Source: UBA6987 sp045617825 (GTDB taxonomy: Bacteria; Bacillota; Clostridia; Lachnospirales; Lachnospiraceae). Taken from it: a stretch of 10,178 nt of DNA. Where the stretch lies: positions 1 to 10,178 of the forward strand of contig JAZLJI010000031.1 of the NCBI GenBank assembly GCA_045617825.1. Reading direction: 5' to 3'. Below, piece by piece: positions 1-5,761 of this stretch; position 1 is the stretch's first letter, and each line of letters begins with the position of its first letter. A model generated the notes under the pieces. That model did not search any database. It saw only the letters and a list, made by a program, of their open reading frames with translations, and was not told where the DNA came from. A program made the translations under genes and the position numbers.

Positions 1-539
1 CCGGCGCCGCCCTCGCCTACCCAGTCGCAGCAGGGAGAGCCGTCCTCCACCTTGGCACAGATGGCCTGGAAGATGGGCTTTACGTAAGGCCACGCGGCGG
101 GACTGCCGCCGGGCATCATGCTGGGCCCCTTCAGGGCGCCCTCTTCACCGCCGGAAACGCCGGTCCCCACGTAGAGCTTTCCCTTGCTCTCCACGTAGGC
201 GGTGCGGCGGATGGTGTCCGGAAAATGGCTGTTGCCGCCGTCGATCAGGATGTCTCCGTCCTCCAGCAGCGGCAGGAGACGGTCGATCATTTCATCCACC
301 GCGCTGCCGGCCTTGATCATCATGAAGACCTTGCGGGGCTTTGCCAGCTGAGCGATCAGCTCCTCCGGCGAATGGCAGCCGATAAAGCCCTTTCCGCCTC
401 CGACGCGGTCCATAAAGCGGTCCACCTTATCCGTGCTGCGGTTGTAAACGGCTACCGTGAAGCCCTTAGAGGCCATATTGATCGCTAAATTTTCTCCCAT
501 AACGGCCAGGCCGATGAGACCGATATCCGCTTTCTTCAT
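1..539 (-). CDS. gnd: 6-phosphogluconate dehydrogenase, decarboxylating (N-terminal part, cut by window edge)
   Basis: This enzyme oxidatively decarboxylates 6-phosphogluconate to ribulose 5-phosphate in the cytoplasm, producing NAD(P)H. The first 179 residues are visible and cover the Rossmann domain. They begin MKKADIGLIGLAVMGENLA, with the dinucleotide-binding GLAVMG at residues 10-15, and include VYNRST near residues 32-37; an NRS/NRT stretch there is usual in NADP-preferring members. Further on are DGGNSHFPDT and GTGVSGGEEGALKGPSMMPGG, the substrate-binding signature, and the reading frame leaves the window inside GEGGAG. The catalytic Lys and the KMVHNG-like segment lie beyond the edge, so intactness cannot be judged. 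The motifs fit the long (about 470-residue) Gnd rather than the short (about 300-residue) form. The start ATG overlaps the TGA stop of the upstream sugar kinase as ATGA, and no good Shine-Dalgarno precedes it, so translation is probably coupled to the kinase. Confidence 0.95.
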   Translation of the reverse strand, partial: MKKADIGLIGLAVMGENLAINMASKGFTVAVYNRSTDKVDRFMDRVGGGKGFIGCHSPEELIAQLAKPRKVFMMIKAGSAVDEMIDRLLPLLEDGDILIDGGNSHFPDTIRRTAYVESKGKLYVGTGVSGGEEGALKGPSMMPGGSPAAWPYVKPIFQAICAKVEDGSPCCDWVGEGGA

Positions 540-1615
540 CGCTGTACTCTCGCATTTCCCTGATAAATGTCCCACACCTGCTTTTCATCCGCGGGAGTGG
601 CGTAATCGTTGAGGCTGCTGGCGGCCAGCACGCCGCAGGCCCAGCCGAACTGCAGCCATTTCTCCGGCGCCCAGTTCTGCAGAACGCCGTACAGCAGACC
701 GCCGGAGAAGCCGTCGCCGCCGCCGATGCGGTCCTGCACCGGGATCGGGCGGGGCTCCTCGACAAAGCAGGCATCCTCCGCGCAAAGCAGCGCGCCCCAA
801 AGGTGCTCATTGGCCGAAACGACCTGCCGGAGCGTGGTGGCACAGGCCTTGACCCGGGGGAACTGCCGCCGCACCTGCGCGATCATGGCCTTATAGCTTT
901 CGATCTTGGCGGAAAGCGCCTTCCCGCCGGTCTCCGGCCCGGCAAAGCCCAGGCAGAGCTGAAAATCCTCCTCGTTGCCGATCAGAATGTCCGACAGTGA
1001 GGCGATCTGCCGGAAGGCCTGCCGCAGCTCCTCCTCGCGGCCCTTCCAGAAGCTGTCGCGGTAGTTGAGGTCGAAGCTGACCAGCGTACCGTTCTTCCTC
1101 GCCGCTTCGGCCAGCCGCAGGCAGGTGTCGGTGGTCTCGGGGCTCATGGCGGCGATGAGGCCGGAAAGATGCAGGATCCCGACGCCCTCCTCGGCAAATA
1201 TCTTCTCCAGATCGAAGTCCTCGGGGCGGATGGTGCGGCCCACCTCCCCGGCCCGGTCGTTCCAGACGCGGGGGGCCCGAAGCCCGAAGCCGGAGTCGGC
1301 GATATTGAACTGATGCCGGTAGCCCCAGGGGCCGCCCTGCGGGACCTCCTGCCCCGCGTAGGCGATATTGCGTGCCCGCAGCTGCGCCTGAATAAAGGCA
1401 GCAATGGGGCTGCCTTCGACGAACTTGGTCATGGCCAGGCAGGGCTTGCCGAGGCTGGCGGCGATATTCAGCACATTGGTCTCGGCGCTGGTGGCCTGCA
1501 GGTAATACTGATTGCTTTCATGGACCGCCATGCGGTCGGCGGGCGTGATGCGGACTCCCATGCTGGTCACGCAGGCGAGCGCGTATTTGGCGTCTGATTT
1601 CAGTTGAAGCTCCAT
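536..1615 (-). CDS. PfkB-family sugar kinase, 2-dehydro-3-deoxygluconokinase-like
   Basis: This is a cytoplasmic ATP-dependent sugar or sugar-acid kinase of 359 residues. The C-terminal PfkB signature is clear: DRIGGGDGFSGG at about 295-306, with D301 as the expected catalytic base. DLNYR at 182-186 and GNEEDF at 213-218 are typical of 2-keto-3-deoxygluconate (KDG) kinases. The N-terminal motif is divergent: TSAETNVLNIAASLG replaces the usual GGAEANVA-type stretch, so the substrate is uncertain. The protein is a little longer than most KdgK proteins (about 310-340). The start at 1615 is chosen because AAAAGGA lies 7 nt upstream and similarity-like sequence begins there; the frame stays open to 1990, but that part overlaps the permease gene and has no family character. 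Its stop overlaps the gnd start (ATGA). KDG kinase activity would fit uronate or pectin catabolism, but partnership with Gnd would fit an aldonate better. The family call is firm, the substrate is not. Confidence 0.85.
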   Translation of the reverse strand: MELQLKSDAKYALACVTSMGVRITPADRMAVHESNQYYLQATSAETNVLNIAASLGKPCLAMTKFVEGSPIAAFIQAQLRARNIAYAGQEVPQGGPWGYRHQFNIADSGFGLRAPRVWNDRAGEVGRTIRPEDFDLEKIFAEEGVGILHLSGLIAAMSPETTDTCLRLAEAARKNGTLVSFDLNYRDSFWKGREEELRQAFRQIASLSDILIGNEEDFQLCLGFAGPETGGKALSAKIESYKAMIAQVRRQFPRVKACATTLRQVVSANEHLWGALLCAEDACFVEEPRPIPVQDRIGGGDGFSGGLLYGVLQNWAPEKWLQFGWACGVLAASSLNDYATPADEKQVWDIYQGNARVQR

Positions 1616-1654
1616 CTTACAGTCCTTTTCCCTATAGATAGTAGAAATACGTCT

Positions 1655-1683
1655 ATTGTTGGCCAAAACTTCGGTTTTGTCAA
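1655..1683 (-). promoter_or_regulatory. Promoter of the kinase-gnd unit
   Basis: On the minus strand a perfect -35 TTGACA (1683-1678) is followed after exactly 17 bp by AACAAT (1660-1655), a 4/6 match to the -10 consensus. Transcription would begin near 1648, giving a leader of about 33 nt before the kinase ATG, with AAAAGGA as ribosome-binding site. The promoter implies that kinase and gnd can be expressed separately from the importer genes upstream. The -35 is strong and the -10 moderate. Confidence 0.75.
1664..1679. repeat. Inverted repeat in the promoter spacer, candidate operator
   Basis: CAAAAC (1664-1669) and GTTTTG (1674-1679) form a perfect 6-bp inverted repeat around TTCG. The repeat fills almost the whole spacer between the -35 and -10 of the kinase-gnd promoter and touches the -35. 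A dimeric repressor bound here would block RNA polymerase. The centre does not match the central CG of typical LacI/CcpA operators, so no regulator is named. An RNA read through from the importer could fold it as a short hairpin, but no U-tract follows. Confidence 0.55.
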
Positions 1684-1737
1684 GATGCTGCAGGGGGACT
1701 CCGATAATTTTTCGCAGCCGCCCGGCAGCCCGGAAGC

Positions 1738-1774
1738 GGCCTCTCAGGCCTTCTGTTCCGTTTGATCGCGGAAC
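1738..1774. repeat. Two short hairpins downstream of the importer operon
   Basis: Directly after the second permease gene lie GTTCCG/CGGAAC (1755-1760 and 1769-1774, 8-nt loop) and GGCCT/AGGCC (1738-1742 and 1746-1750, 3-nt loop). Neither is followed by a U-tract on the minus strand, so they are not a convincing intrinsic terminator. They may protect the 3' end of the permease mRNA or slow read-through into the kinase gene. Confidence 0.4.
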
Positions 1775-1785
1775 AAGCTGTGAGC

Positions 1786-2688
1786 TCAGCCCTTCACGGA
1801 ACCGATCATGACGCCCTTCTTGAAATATTTCTGCACCAGCGGATAGATGGCAATGATCGGGACACTGGTCACCACGATCAGGGCATAGCGGATCTGATCC
1901 ACTGCATTGGTCAGCTTCTCCAATGCCTCCACGTCCGTGATCTCCGAGGTATCTACATTTGCCGCGTTCAGGATCGTGCGCAGCACGCACTGCAGCGGCT
2001 GCAGCTCCTTATCCCGCAGATAGATCATCGCGTTGAAATACGCGTTCCAGTGGGCAACGGCATAGTACAGGGCGACCACGCAGAGCACCGATTTGGACAG
2101 CGGAAGAACGATGCGGAACAAAGTCCCGAAGTGTCCGTATCCGTCGATCTGAGCCGCTTCGATCAGCTCCTCCGGGATGCTGTTCTGGAAATAGGTCCTG
2201 ATAATGATCATATTGTAGGTACTGATGGCACTGAGCAGCAGATAACCTAAACGGTTGCCGACCATGCCCAGCGTTGACATGGCCAGGTAGGTGGGCACCA
2301 GACCGGCACTGAATACCATAGTGATGGTAAACAGCGTCGTGACCAGCCCCTTCATGTGAAACTGCCGTCTGGACAGCGGATAGGCCACAAGGATCGACAG
2401 GATCATATTGATCATCGTTCCGACGACCGTATAAAAGATACTGTTCTTCATGCCCACCCAGACAGACCGATACGCGAAAACGATCTCGTAGCCGTTCAGG
2501 GTAAATTCTACCGGATACAGCCAGACCTTGCCGCGCCCAATGGCAGAGCCGCTGGAGAGAGAGCTGGAAAGCACGAAAATGATCGGGTACAGGACAATGA
2601 TCAAAACCAGGATCAGTGTGATATTCGTTATGGTATACAGCACCTTATCGCCGGTGGAATTCACGATCTTATTTTTTTTCTTACTCAT
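1786..2688 (-). CDS. Carbohydrate ABC transporter permease, YtcP/LplC (MalG-like) type
   Basis: This is an inner-subunit permease of 300 residues forming half of the membrane channel of a sugar importer. After a basic N-terminus (MSKKKNK) the first membrane helix spans about 17-40, and further hydrophobic segments lie near 84-105, 116-136, 145-163, 198-217 and 267-284. The cytoplasmic EAA loop, which docks on the ATPase, begins EAAQIDGYGHFGTLFRIVLP at 177-196. SAGLVPTYL near 127-135 and the C-terminal KGVMIGSVKG are hallmarks of the LplC/YtcP branch. The start follows AGGAGG at 5-nt spacing, and that Shine-Dalgarno overlaps the TAG stop of the upstream permease, so the two are tightly coupled (9 bp apart). 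No ATPase gene is in the window; this branch normally uses a shared MsmX-type ATPase encoded elsewhere. Confidence 0.93.
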   Translation of the reverse strand: MSKKKNKIVNSTGDKVLYTITNITLILVLIIVLYPIIFVLSSSLSSGSAIGRGKVWLYPVEFTLNGYEIVFAYRSVWVGMKNSIFYTVVGTMINMILSILVAYPLSRRQFHMKGLVTTLFTITMVFSAGLVPTYLAMSTLGMVGNRLGYLLLSAISTYNMIIIRTYFQNSIPEELIEAAQIDGYGHFGTLFRIVLPLSKSVLCVVALYYAVAHWNAYFNAMIYLRDKELQPLQCVLRTILNAANVDTSEITDVEALEKLTNAVDQIRYALIVVTSVPIIAIYPLVQKYFKKGVMIGSVKG

Positions 2689-2697
2689 GCCCGCCTC

Positions 2698-3669
2698 CTA
2701 AAACAATCCGCGTTCGCCGTCACTGATCTTGCGGACGATCCAGTTGACGACCAGCATGACCGTCATGTTGATGACCGAATCAAACATGCTGATAGCGGTG
2801 GAATAAGAATAGTCCGTTTTGACGAGGCCCTGCTTATACACGTAGGTGGACAGCACCTCTGAGCGGGACATATTGAGGGCGTTCTGCATCAGATAGACCT
2901 TCTCATAGCCGATACCCATGATGCTGCCGCAGCGCAGGATCAGCATGATGCAGATCGTCGGCATGATAGAAGGAATATCCACGTGGAGCACCCGCTTCCA
3001 GCGGCTGGCGCCGTCGATCTGAGCCGCTTCGTGCAGATCCGTCGGGACCGCGCTCAATGCCGCCACGTAGATGATCGTGCTCCAGCCCATATTCTGCCAG
3101 ACCCCCGACCACACGTACAGATGCGGGAAGGCTTCCGGAAGAGAACGGATATCCATAGGGACGCCCGAATTGCCTAAAAAACGATACAGGATACCGTAAA
3201 CGCCGCTGATGGGACTGACCAGCTGGTTCAGCATCCCTACCAGTACCGTAACGGATAAAAAGTGCGGGATATAAGCCGCGTTCTGCGTGATCTTCTTCAG
3301 CGCGGGCTTATTGCAGACATGCAGGAAAAGCGCCAGAATGATCGGGATCGGGAAACCGACAAAAATACTGTAGAAGGAAATGGAAAGCGTATTTCTCATC
3401 AGCTCCGCGAAGTTATACGCGCTGACGAAACGCCTGAAATTCTCCAGTCCCACCCAGGGGCTGTCCCAGATCCCCAGCTTCAGCTTGTAGTTTTTGAAAG
3501 CGATCTGCAGTCCGTACATCGGATAATACTTCCACAGCAGCAGATAGACCACCGGGATCAGCGCCATCAGGTCCAGCTCCCAGTTTTTCTTCATGCTGCG
3601 GATGAACCGCGCTTTCACGCTGTTGTATGCAGCGGGATCGGATCCCGCTGCGGGAGTCTTTTTACTCAT
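2698..3669 (-). CDS. Carbohydrate ABC transporter permease, YteP/LplB (MalF-like) type
   Basis: This is the partner permease (323 residues) of the YtcP/LplC-like subunit encoded next to it. Membrane segments are visible at about 34-46, 94-117, 134-152, 184-206, 236-255 and 295-312. YYPMYGLQIAFKNYK at 48-62 and WVGLENFRRF at 72-81 are typical of the LplB/YteP branch. The ATPase-docking EAA loop is EAAQIDGASRWKRVLHVDIP at 214-233. The start at 3669 has AAGGAG 6 nt upstream, almost the same context as the solute-binding gene. A strong terminator-like hairpin lies between it and that gene, so its transcript level is probably lower. In Bacillus subtilis the corresponding systems take up rhamnogalacturonan or related oligosaccharides; the substrate here is not readable. 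Confidence 0.93.
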   Translation of the reverse strand: MSKKTPAAGSDPAAYNSVKARFIRSMKKNWELDLMALIPVVYLLLWKYYPMYGLQIAFKNYKLKLGIWDSPWVGLENFRRFVSAYNFAELMRNTLSISFYSIFVGFPIPIILALFLHVCNKPALKKITQNAAYIPHFLSVTVLVGMLNQLVSPISGVYGILYRFLGNSGVPMDIRSLPEAFPHLYVWSGVWQNMGWSTIIYVAALSAVPTDLHEAAQIDGASRWKRVLHVDIPSIMPTICIMLILRCGSIMGIGYEKVYLMQNALNMSRSEVLSTYVYKQGLVKTDYSYSTAISMFDSVINMTVMLVVNWIVRKISDGERGLF

Positions 3670-3687
3670 ACCGTTCTCCTTACTCGT

Positions 3688-3717
3688 AAAAAGCGGAGGG
3701 AGGTCTCCTCCCTCCGC
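3688..3717 (-). terminator. Intercistronic intrinsic terminator/attenuator inside the importer operon
   Basis: On the minus strand GCGGAGGGAGG (3717-3707) pairs perfectly over 11 bp with CCTCCCTCCGC (3703-3693) across an AGA loop, followed directly by TTTTT (3692-3688). It lies 20 nt after the solute-binding gene stop and 18 nt before the next ATG. Such an element would end part of the transcripts and stabilise the upstream message, giving more binding protein than permease. Confidence 0.85.
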
Positions 3718-3736
3718 CGACAGCGTACCGTAACGG

Positions 3737-5449
3737 TTACTTGTAATTTCTGTCGTAAGCAGACTGATAGGCCTTCACCAGTTCCTCCTCGCCGAGGGCC
3801 TTCATCTGGGCCAGGTAGGCGTTCCAATCCGCATCACTGTTGGGATCCTTAACGCCGGCGCAGAACTCGTCACGGGCGTTGCACTTATAGTTCCACAGCT
3901 CGGTGTAGTACTGATTGTAGACCTTCTGTTCCTCAGAGTTCAGCGTCAGCATACCCTTAAGAGCCTTCTTGGGGTTGTTCTTCGCCGCGATCTCATCGGT
4001 AACGTCCGCATACTCGCGGTTGAAGTAGTTCTTGTAATCCGCGATGCTCATGGTCCGTACGTCGTCCTTGAGCTCAATAGGCGAGATCGTGATCGTGCCC
4101 TTGGCGTACTTCAGCGTTCCCAGGCAGGCCAGACCGTTGCCCCAGAAGGAATTCTGCGCCGTGGAGGTCCAGATATCGTTGACGATCTTCAAATGGGGCT
4201 TGTTATCCAGCGGATTCACCTCTTCGACCCAGTCCACGCCCTTCTCGCCGTAGCGGAATCTCATGGTGCCTTCCTGGCTCAGACCGAGCCAGATCAGCCG
4301 CATGCAGGCCCAGGGATCCTCAGCCGTAGCGCTGACGGTGACCTTTCTGCTGAAGGTCGGGCCGCCCTTGGGCATATAGTTGAAGGGAGCCAGATACGTA
4401 TACTGATAGATCGCGGACGCCGTAGCGTCAAAGTTAGTCAGGTGGCAGGAGAAGCAGCCGACGCGCACGTCCTTCTCATCCACACAGATAGCAGCCTTAT
4501 AATCGTTGGCGGAAAGGGAGAAGCTGGCACTGGACAGCAGGCCTTCCTTGACCAGCATATTGATATTCTTCAAGGCCTCGCGATAGGCGTCGGTGGTCTC
4601 CGCGAAATACAGCTTGCCGTCATCGGTCACATTGAGCAGGTATTTCTGCTGATAATAGCACCAGTTGTTGATCAGCCAGGGGATCGCATCCCACCAGCAG
4701 CTGCCGTTGGTCGAAGGCGTACTGCTGCACAGCATGGGGATCTCGTCATTGGGATCGCCGTTGCCGTTGGCATCCTGGTCCCGGAAGGCCTTCAGCACGG
4801 TGACCAGCGATGCGAAGTCGGTGGGCATCTCCAGGTTCAGCCGCTTCAGCCAGTCACGGTTGATCCACATGAAGGAGTTCGACTGATCCACCCAGGAGGT
4901 GTTGCCCAGACCGCCGGCATGATACCAGGCACCGTTCTCATTCGTTTGGAACACCTTATAATCGGCAATTTCAGACGAGGTAAAGTTCTCAAAAGCTATA
5001 TCCTGCCATTTTTCCTTGAAATAGTCGCTCTCCCAGTAGGGCGCCTGATCCAGGAAATAACCGTCGGCCTCCATTTCCAGACGGGCCGCATCCGCCCATT
5101 CCACGCCCCAGAACAGATCCGGGAGCTTTTCCTTGTTGGCGATCATCAGGTTGATCGTGGCATTGTACTCCTCCTGCTTCTCCGGCAGGGTCATGAAGTC
5201 CAGCGTCACATGGGCATTCTCCTCGACCCACTTGGTGAAGGCATTGTTTTTGTAATCCGTAACGCCTGCCTTCTGCGGGATCCCGATCAGGATATGACCG
5301 CTGCCGGCTTCCGGATCCGCTTTTGACTCTTCTGCCTTAGAGCCTTCGGTGGACTTGTTTTCCGTGTTGTTGTTCTTGCCGCAGGCGACCATGCTGAGTA
5401 CCATAAGCAGGGCCAGGATCAGGGCAAGAGCGCTTTTCACTCTTTTCAT
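3737..5449 (-). CDS. Extracellular solute-binding lipoprotein of a sugar ABC importer (LplA/YtcQ type)
   Basis: This 570-residue protein captures the sugar outside the membrane and delivers it to the two downstream permeases. It starts with a lipoprotein signal peptide: basic MKRVK, a hydrophobic stretch at 6-19 and a lipobox ending MVAC, so C23 would be lipidated. A Ser/Glu/Lys/Asn-rich flexible linker follows to about residue 50. The mature part begins ILIGIPQKAGVTDYKNN, and DANGNGDPNDEIPM, the family's Ca-binding-like loop, is visible near 245-258. Length and order match the large binding proteins paired with LplB/LplC permeases. The start has AAGGAG 7 nt upstream. The gene heads the importer operon and is divergent from an AraC-type regulator. 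Unusually for an exported protein it carries about eleven Cys besides C23. The ligand is unknown; plant-polysaccharide oligosaccharides are typical for the family. Confidence 0.93.
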   Translation of the reverse strand: MKRVKSALALILALLMVLSMVACGKNNNTENKSTEGSKAEESKADPEAGSGHILIGIPQKAGVTDYKNNAFTKWVEENAHVTLDFMTLPEKQEEYNATINLMIANKEKLPDLFWGVEWADAARLEMEADGYFLDQAPYWESDYFKEKWQDIAFENFTSSEIADYKVFQTNENGAWYHAGGLGNTSWVDQSNSFMWINRDWLKRLNLEMPTDFASLVTVLKAFRDQDANGNGDPNDEIPMLCSSTPSTNGSCWWDAIPWLINNWCYYQQKYLLNVTDDGKLYFAETTDAYREALKNINMLVKEGLLSSASFSLSANDYKAAICVDEKDVRVGCFSCHLTNFDATASAIYQYTYLAPFNYMPKGGPTFSRKVTVSATAEDPWACMRLIWLGLSQEGTMRFRYGEKGVDWVEEVNPLDNKPHLKIVNDIWTSTAQNSFWGNGLACLGTLKYAKGTITISPIELKDDVRTMSIADYKNYFNREYADVTDEIAAKNNPKKALKGMLTLNSEEQKVYNQYYTELWNYKCNARDEFCAGVKDPNSDADWNAYLAQMKALGEEELVKAYQSAYDRNYK

Positions 5450-5473
5450 ACTCGTTCTCCTTTTTTGATTTTT

Positions 5474-5503
5474 GGAAATCCGGCTTATTCACCTCCGGTT
5501 TCC
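5474..5503 (-). promoter_or_regulatory. Stem-loop in the leader of the solute-binding-protein mRNA
   Basis: On the minus strand GGAAACCGG (5503-5495) pairs with CCGGATTTCC (5483-5474) with one bulged T, leaving an 11-nt loop that itself contains GGAGGTG. The stem ends about 12 nt before the true AAGGAG ribosome-binding site. No U-tract follows on this strand, so it is not a terminator; it could stabilise the message or modulate ribosome access. Confidence 0.45.
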
Positions 5504-5544
5504 TCTTCTGTCCTCATCTTAATCTATCGTATTGATTTTTTATA

Positions 5545-5573
5545 CTCGCAATTCGGCAAATACTTCTCGCAAT
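5545..5573 (-). promoter_or_regulatory. Tandem half-sites, candidate operator of the AraC-type regulator
   Basis: ATTGCGAG occurs twice in the same orientation on the minus strand, at 5573-5566 and 5552-5545, exactly 21 bp apart. Two direct half-sites separated by two helical turns are the standard operator form for AraC-family proteins, whose two helix-turn-helix motifs contact successive major grooves. The site faces the importer genes, ending about 95 bp before the solute-binding start, and lies next to the divergent regulator gene. The proximal copy includes TTGCGA, a possible weak -35, which would fit activation by a site overlapping the promoter. Confidence 0.65.
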
Positions 5574-5657
5574 CTGTTGAAGCGGCTTGATTCCGCAGAA
5601 AAAATCTGTTTTTCTTACTTTATTAGTATTTCTTAAGTGAGCGACGGTTCAGCCTTC

Positions 5658-5669
5658 CTCCCGCGGGAG
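5658..5669. repeat. Perfect 12-bp palindrome upstream of the regulator gene
   Basis: CTCCCGCGGGAG is a perfect palindrome, and with two bulged C residues the symmetry extends to AGC-TTC on the left and GAAGCT on the right (about 5651-5673). It sits about 20 bp upstream of the -35 of the regulator promoter. No U-tract follows on either strand. It may be an operator for a second, dimeric regulator, but no binding protein can be named. Confidence 0.45.
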
Positions 5670-5688
5670 AAGCTGTTCAAGCACGGAC

Positions 5689-5717
5689 TTGCGCTCTTTC
5701 GGTATTCGTGTTATACA
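5689..5717 (+). promoter_or_regulatory. Extended -10 promoter of the AraC-type regulator gene
   Basis: TTGCGC (5689-5694) is followed by 17 bp and TATACA (5712-5717), preceded by TGT, giving an extended -10 (TGnTATA). Transcription would start near 5724. This lies downstream of the GTG at 5708, which therefore could not serve as start codon on this transcript, and gives a leader of about 38 nt to the ATG at 5762. The -35 is weak, typical of extended -10 promoters. Confidence 0.5.
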
Positions 5718-5761
5718 ACATTCAGTTAACGTTTTTTTCGGGTCAACATCGGTATAAAATC

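Larger units (their letters stand above)
5450..5761. promoter_or_regulatory. Divergent regulatory region between importer operon and AraC-type regulator
   Basis: This 312-bp AT-rich stretch holds no gene that I can support. From left to right it contains the importer Shine-Dalgarno and a leader hairpin (5474-5503), a pair of 21-bp-spaced direct repeats (5545-5573), an A/T inverted repeat AGAAAAA/TTTTTCT (5597-5603 and 5609-5615), a perfect 12-bp palindrome (5658-5669) and an extended -10 promoter for the regulator (5689-5717). I could not find a good sigma-A promoter for the importer: the minus strand offers only weak hexamers downstream of the direct repeats, such as TTGCGA within the proximal repeat. 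A promoter that depends on an activator is therefore likely. Confidence 0.7.

Noticed and set aside
1738..1774. Hairpins after the second permease as an intrinsic terminator
   Set aside because: No U-tract follows on the minus strand; the run after the stems is A-rich.
1616..1990. Upstream extension of the sugar-kinase frame to a 484-residue protein
   Set aside because: The extra 125 residues lack family character, overlap the permease gene, and cover the kinase promoter. The ATG at 1615 has a good Shine-Dalgarno.
4193..5326. Plus-strand open frame (377 codons) opposite the solute-binding gene
   Set aside because: It has no recognisable motif and no ribosome-binding context, and lies fully inside a well-supported gene.
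5708..5761. GTG start adding 18 residues to the AraC-type regulator
   Set aside because: The predicted extended -10 covers the GTG, so it would be upstream of the transcript start. The hydrophobic anchor follows normally from the ATG at 5762. Not fully excluded, as neither start has a strong Shine-Dalgarno.
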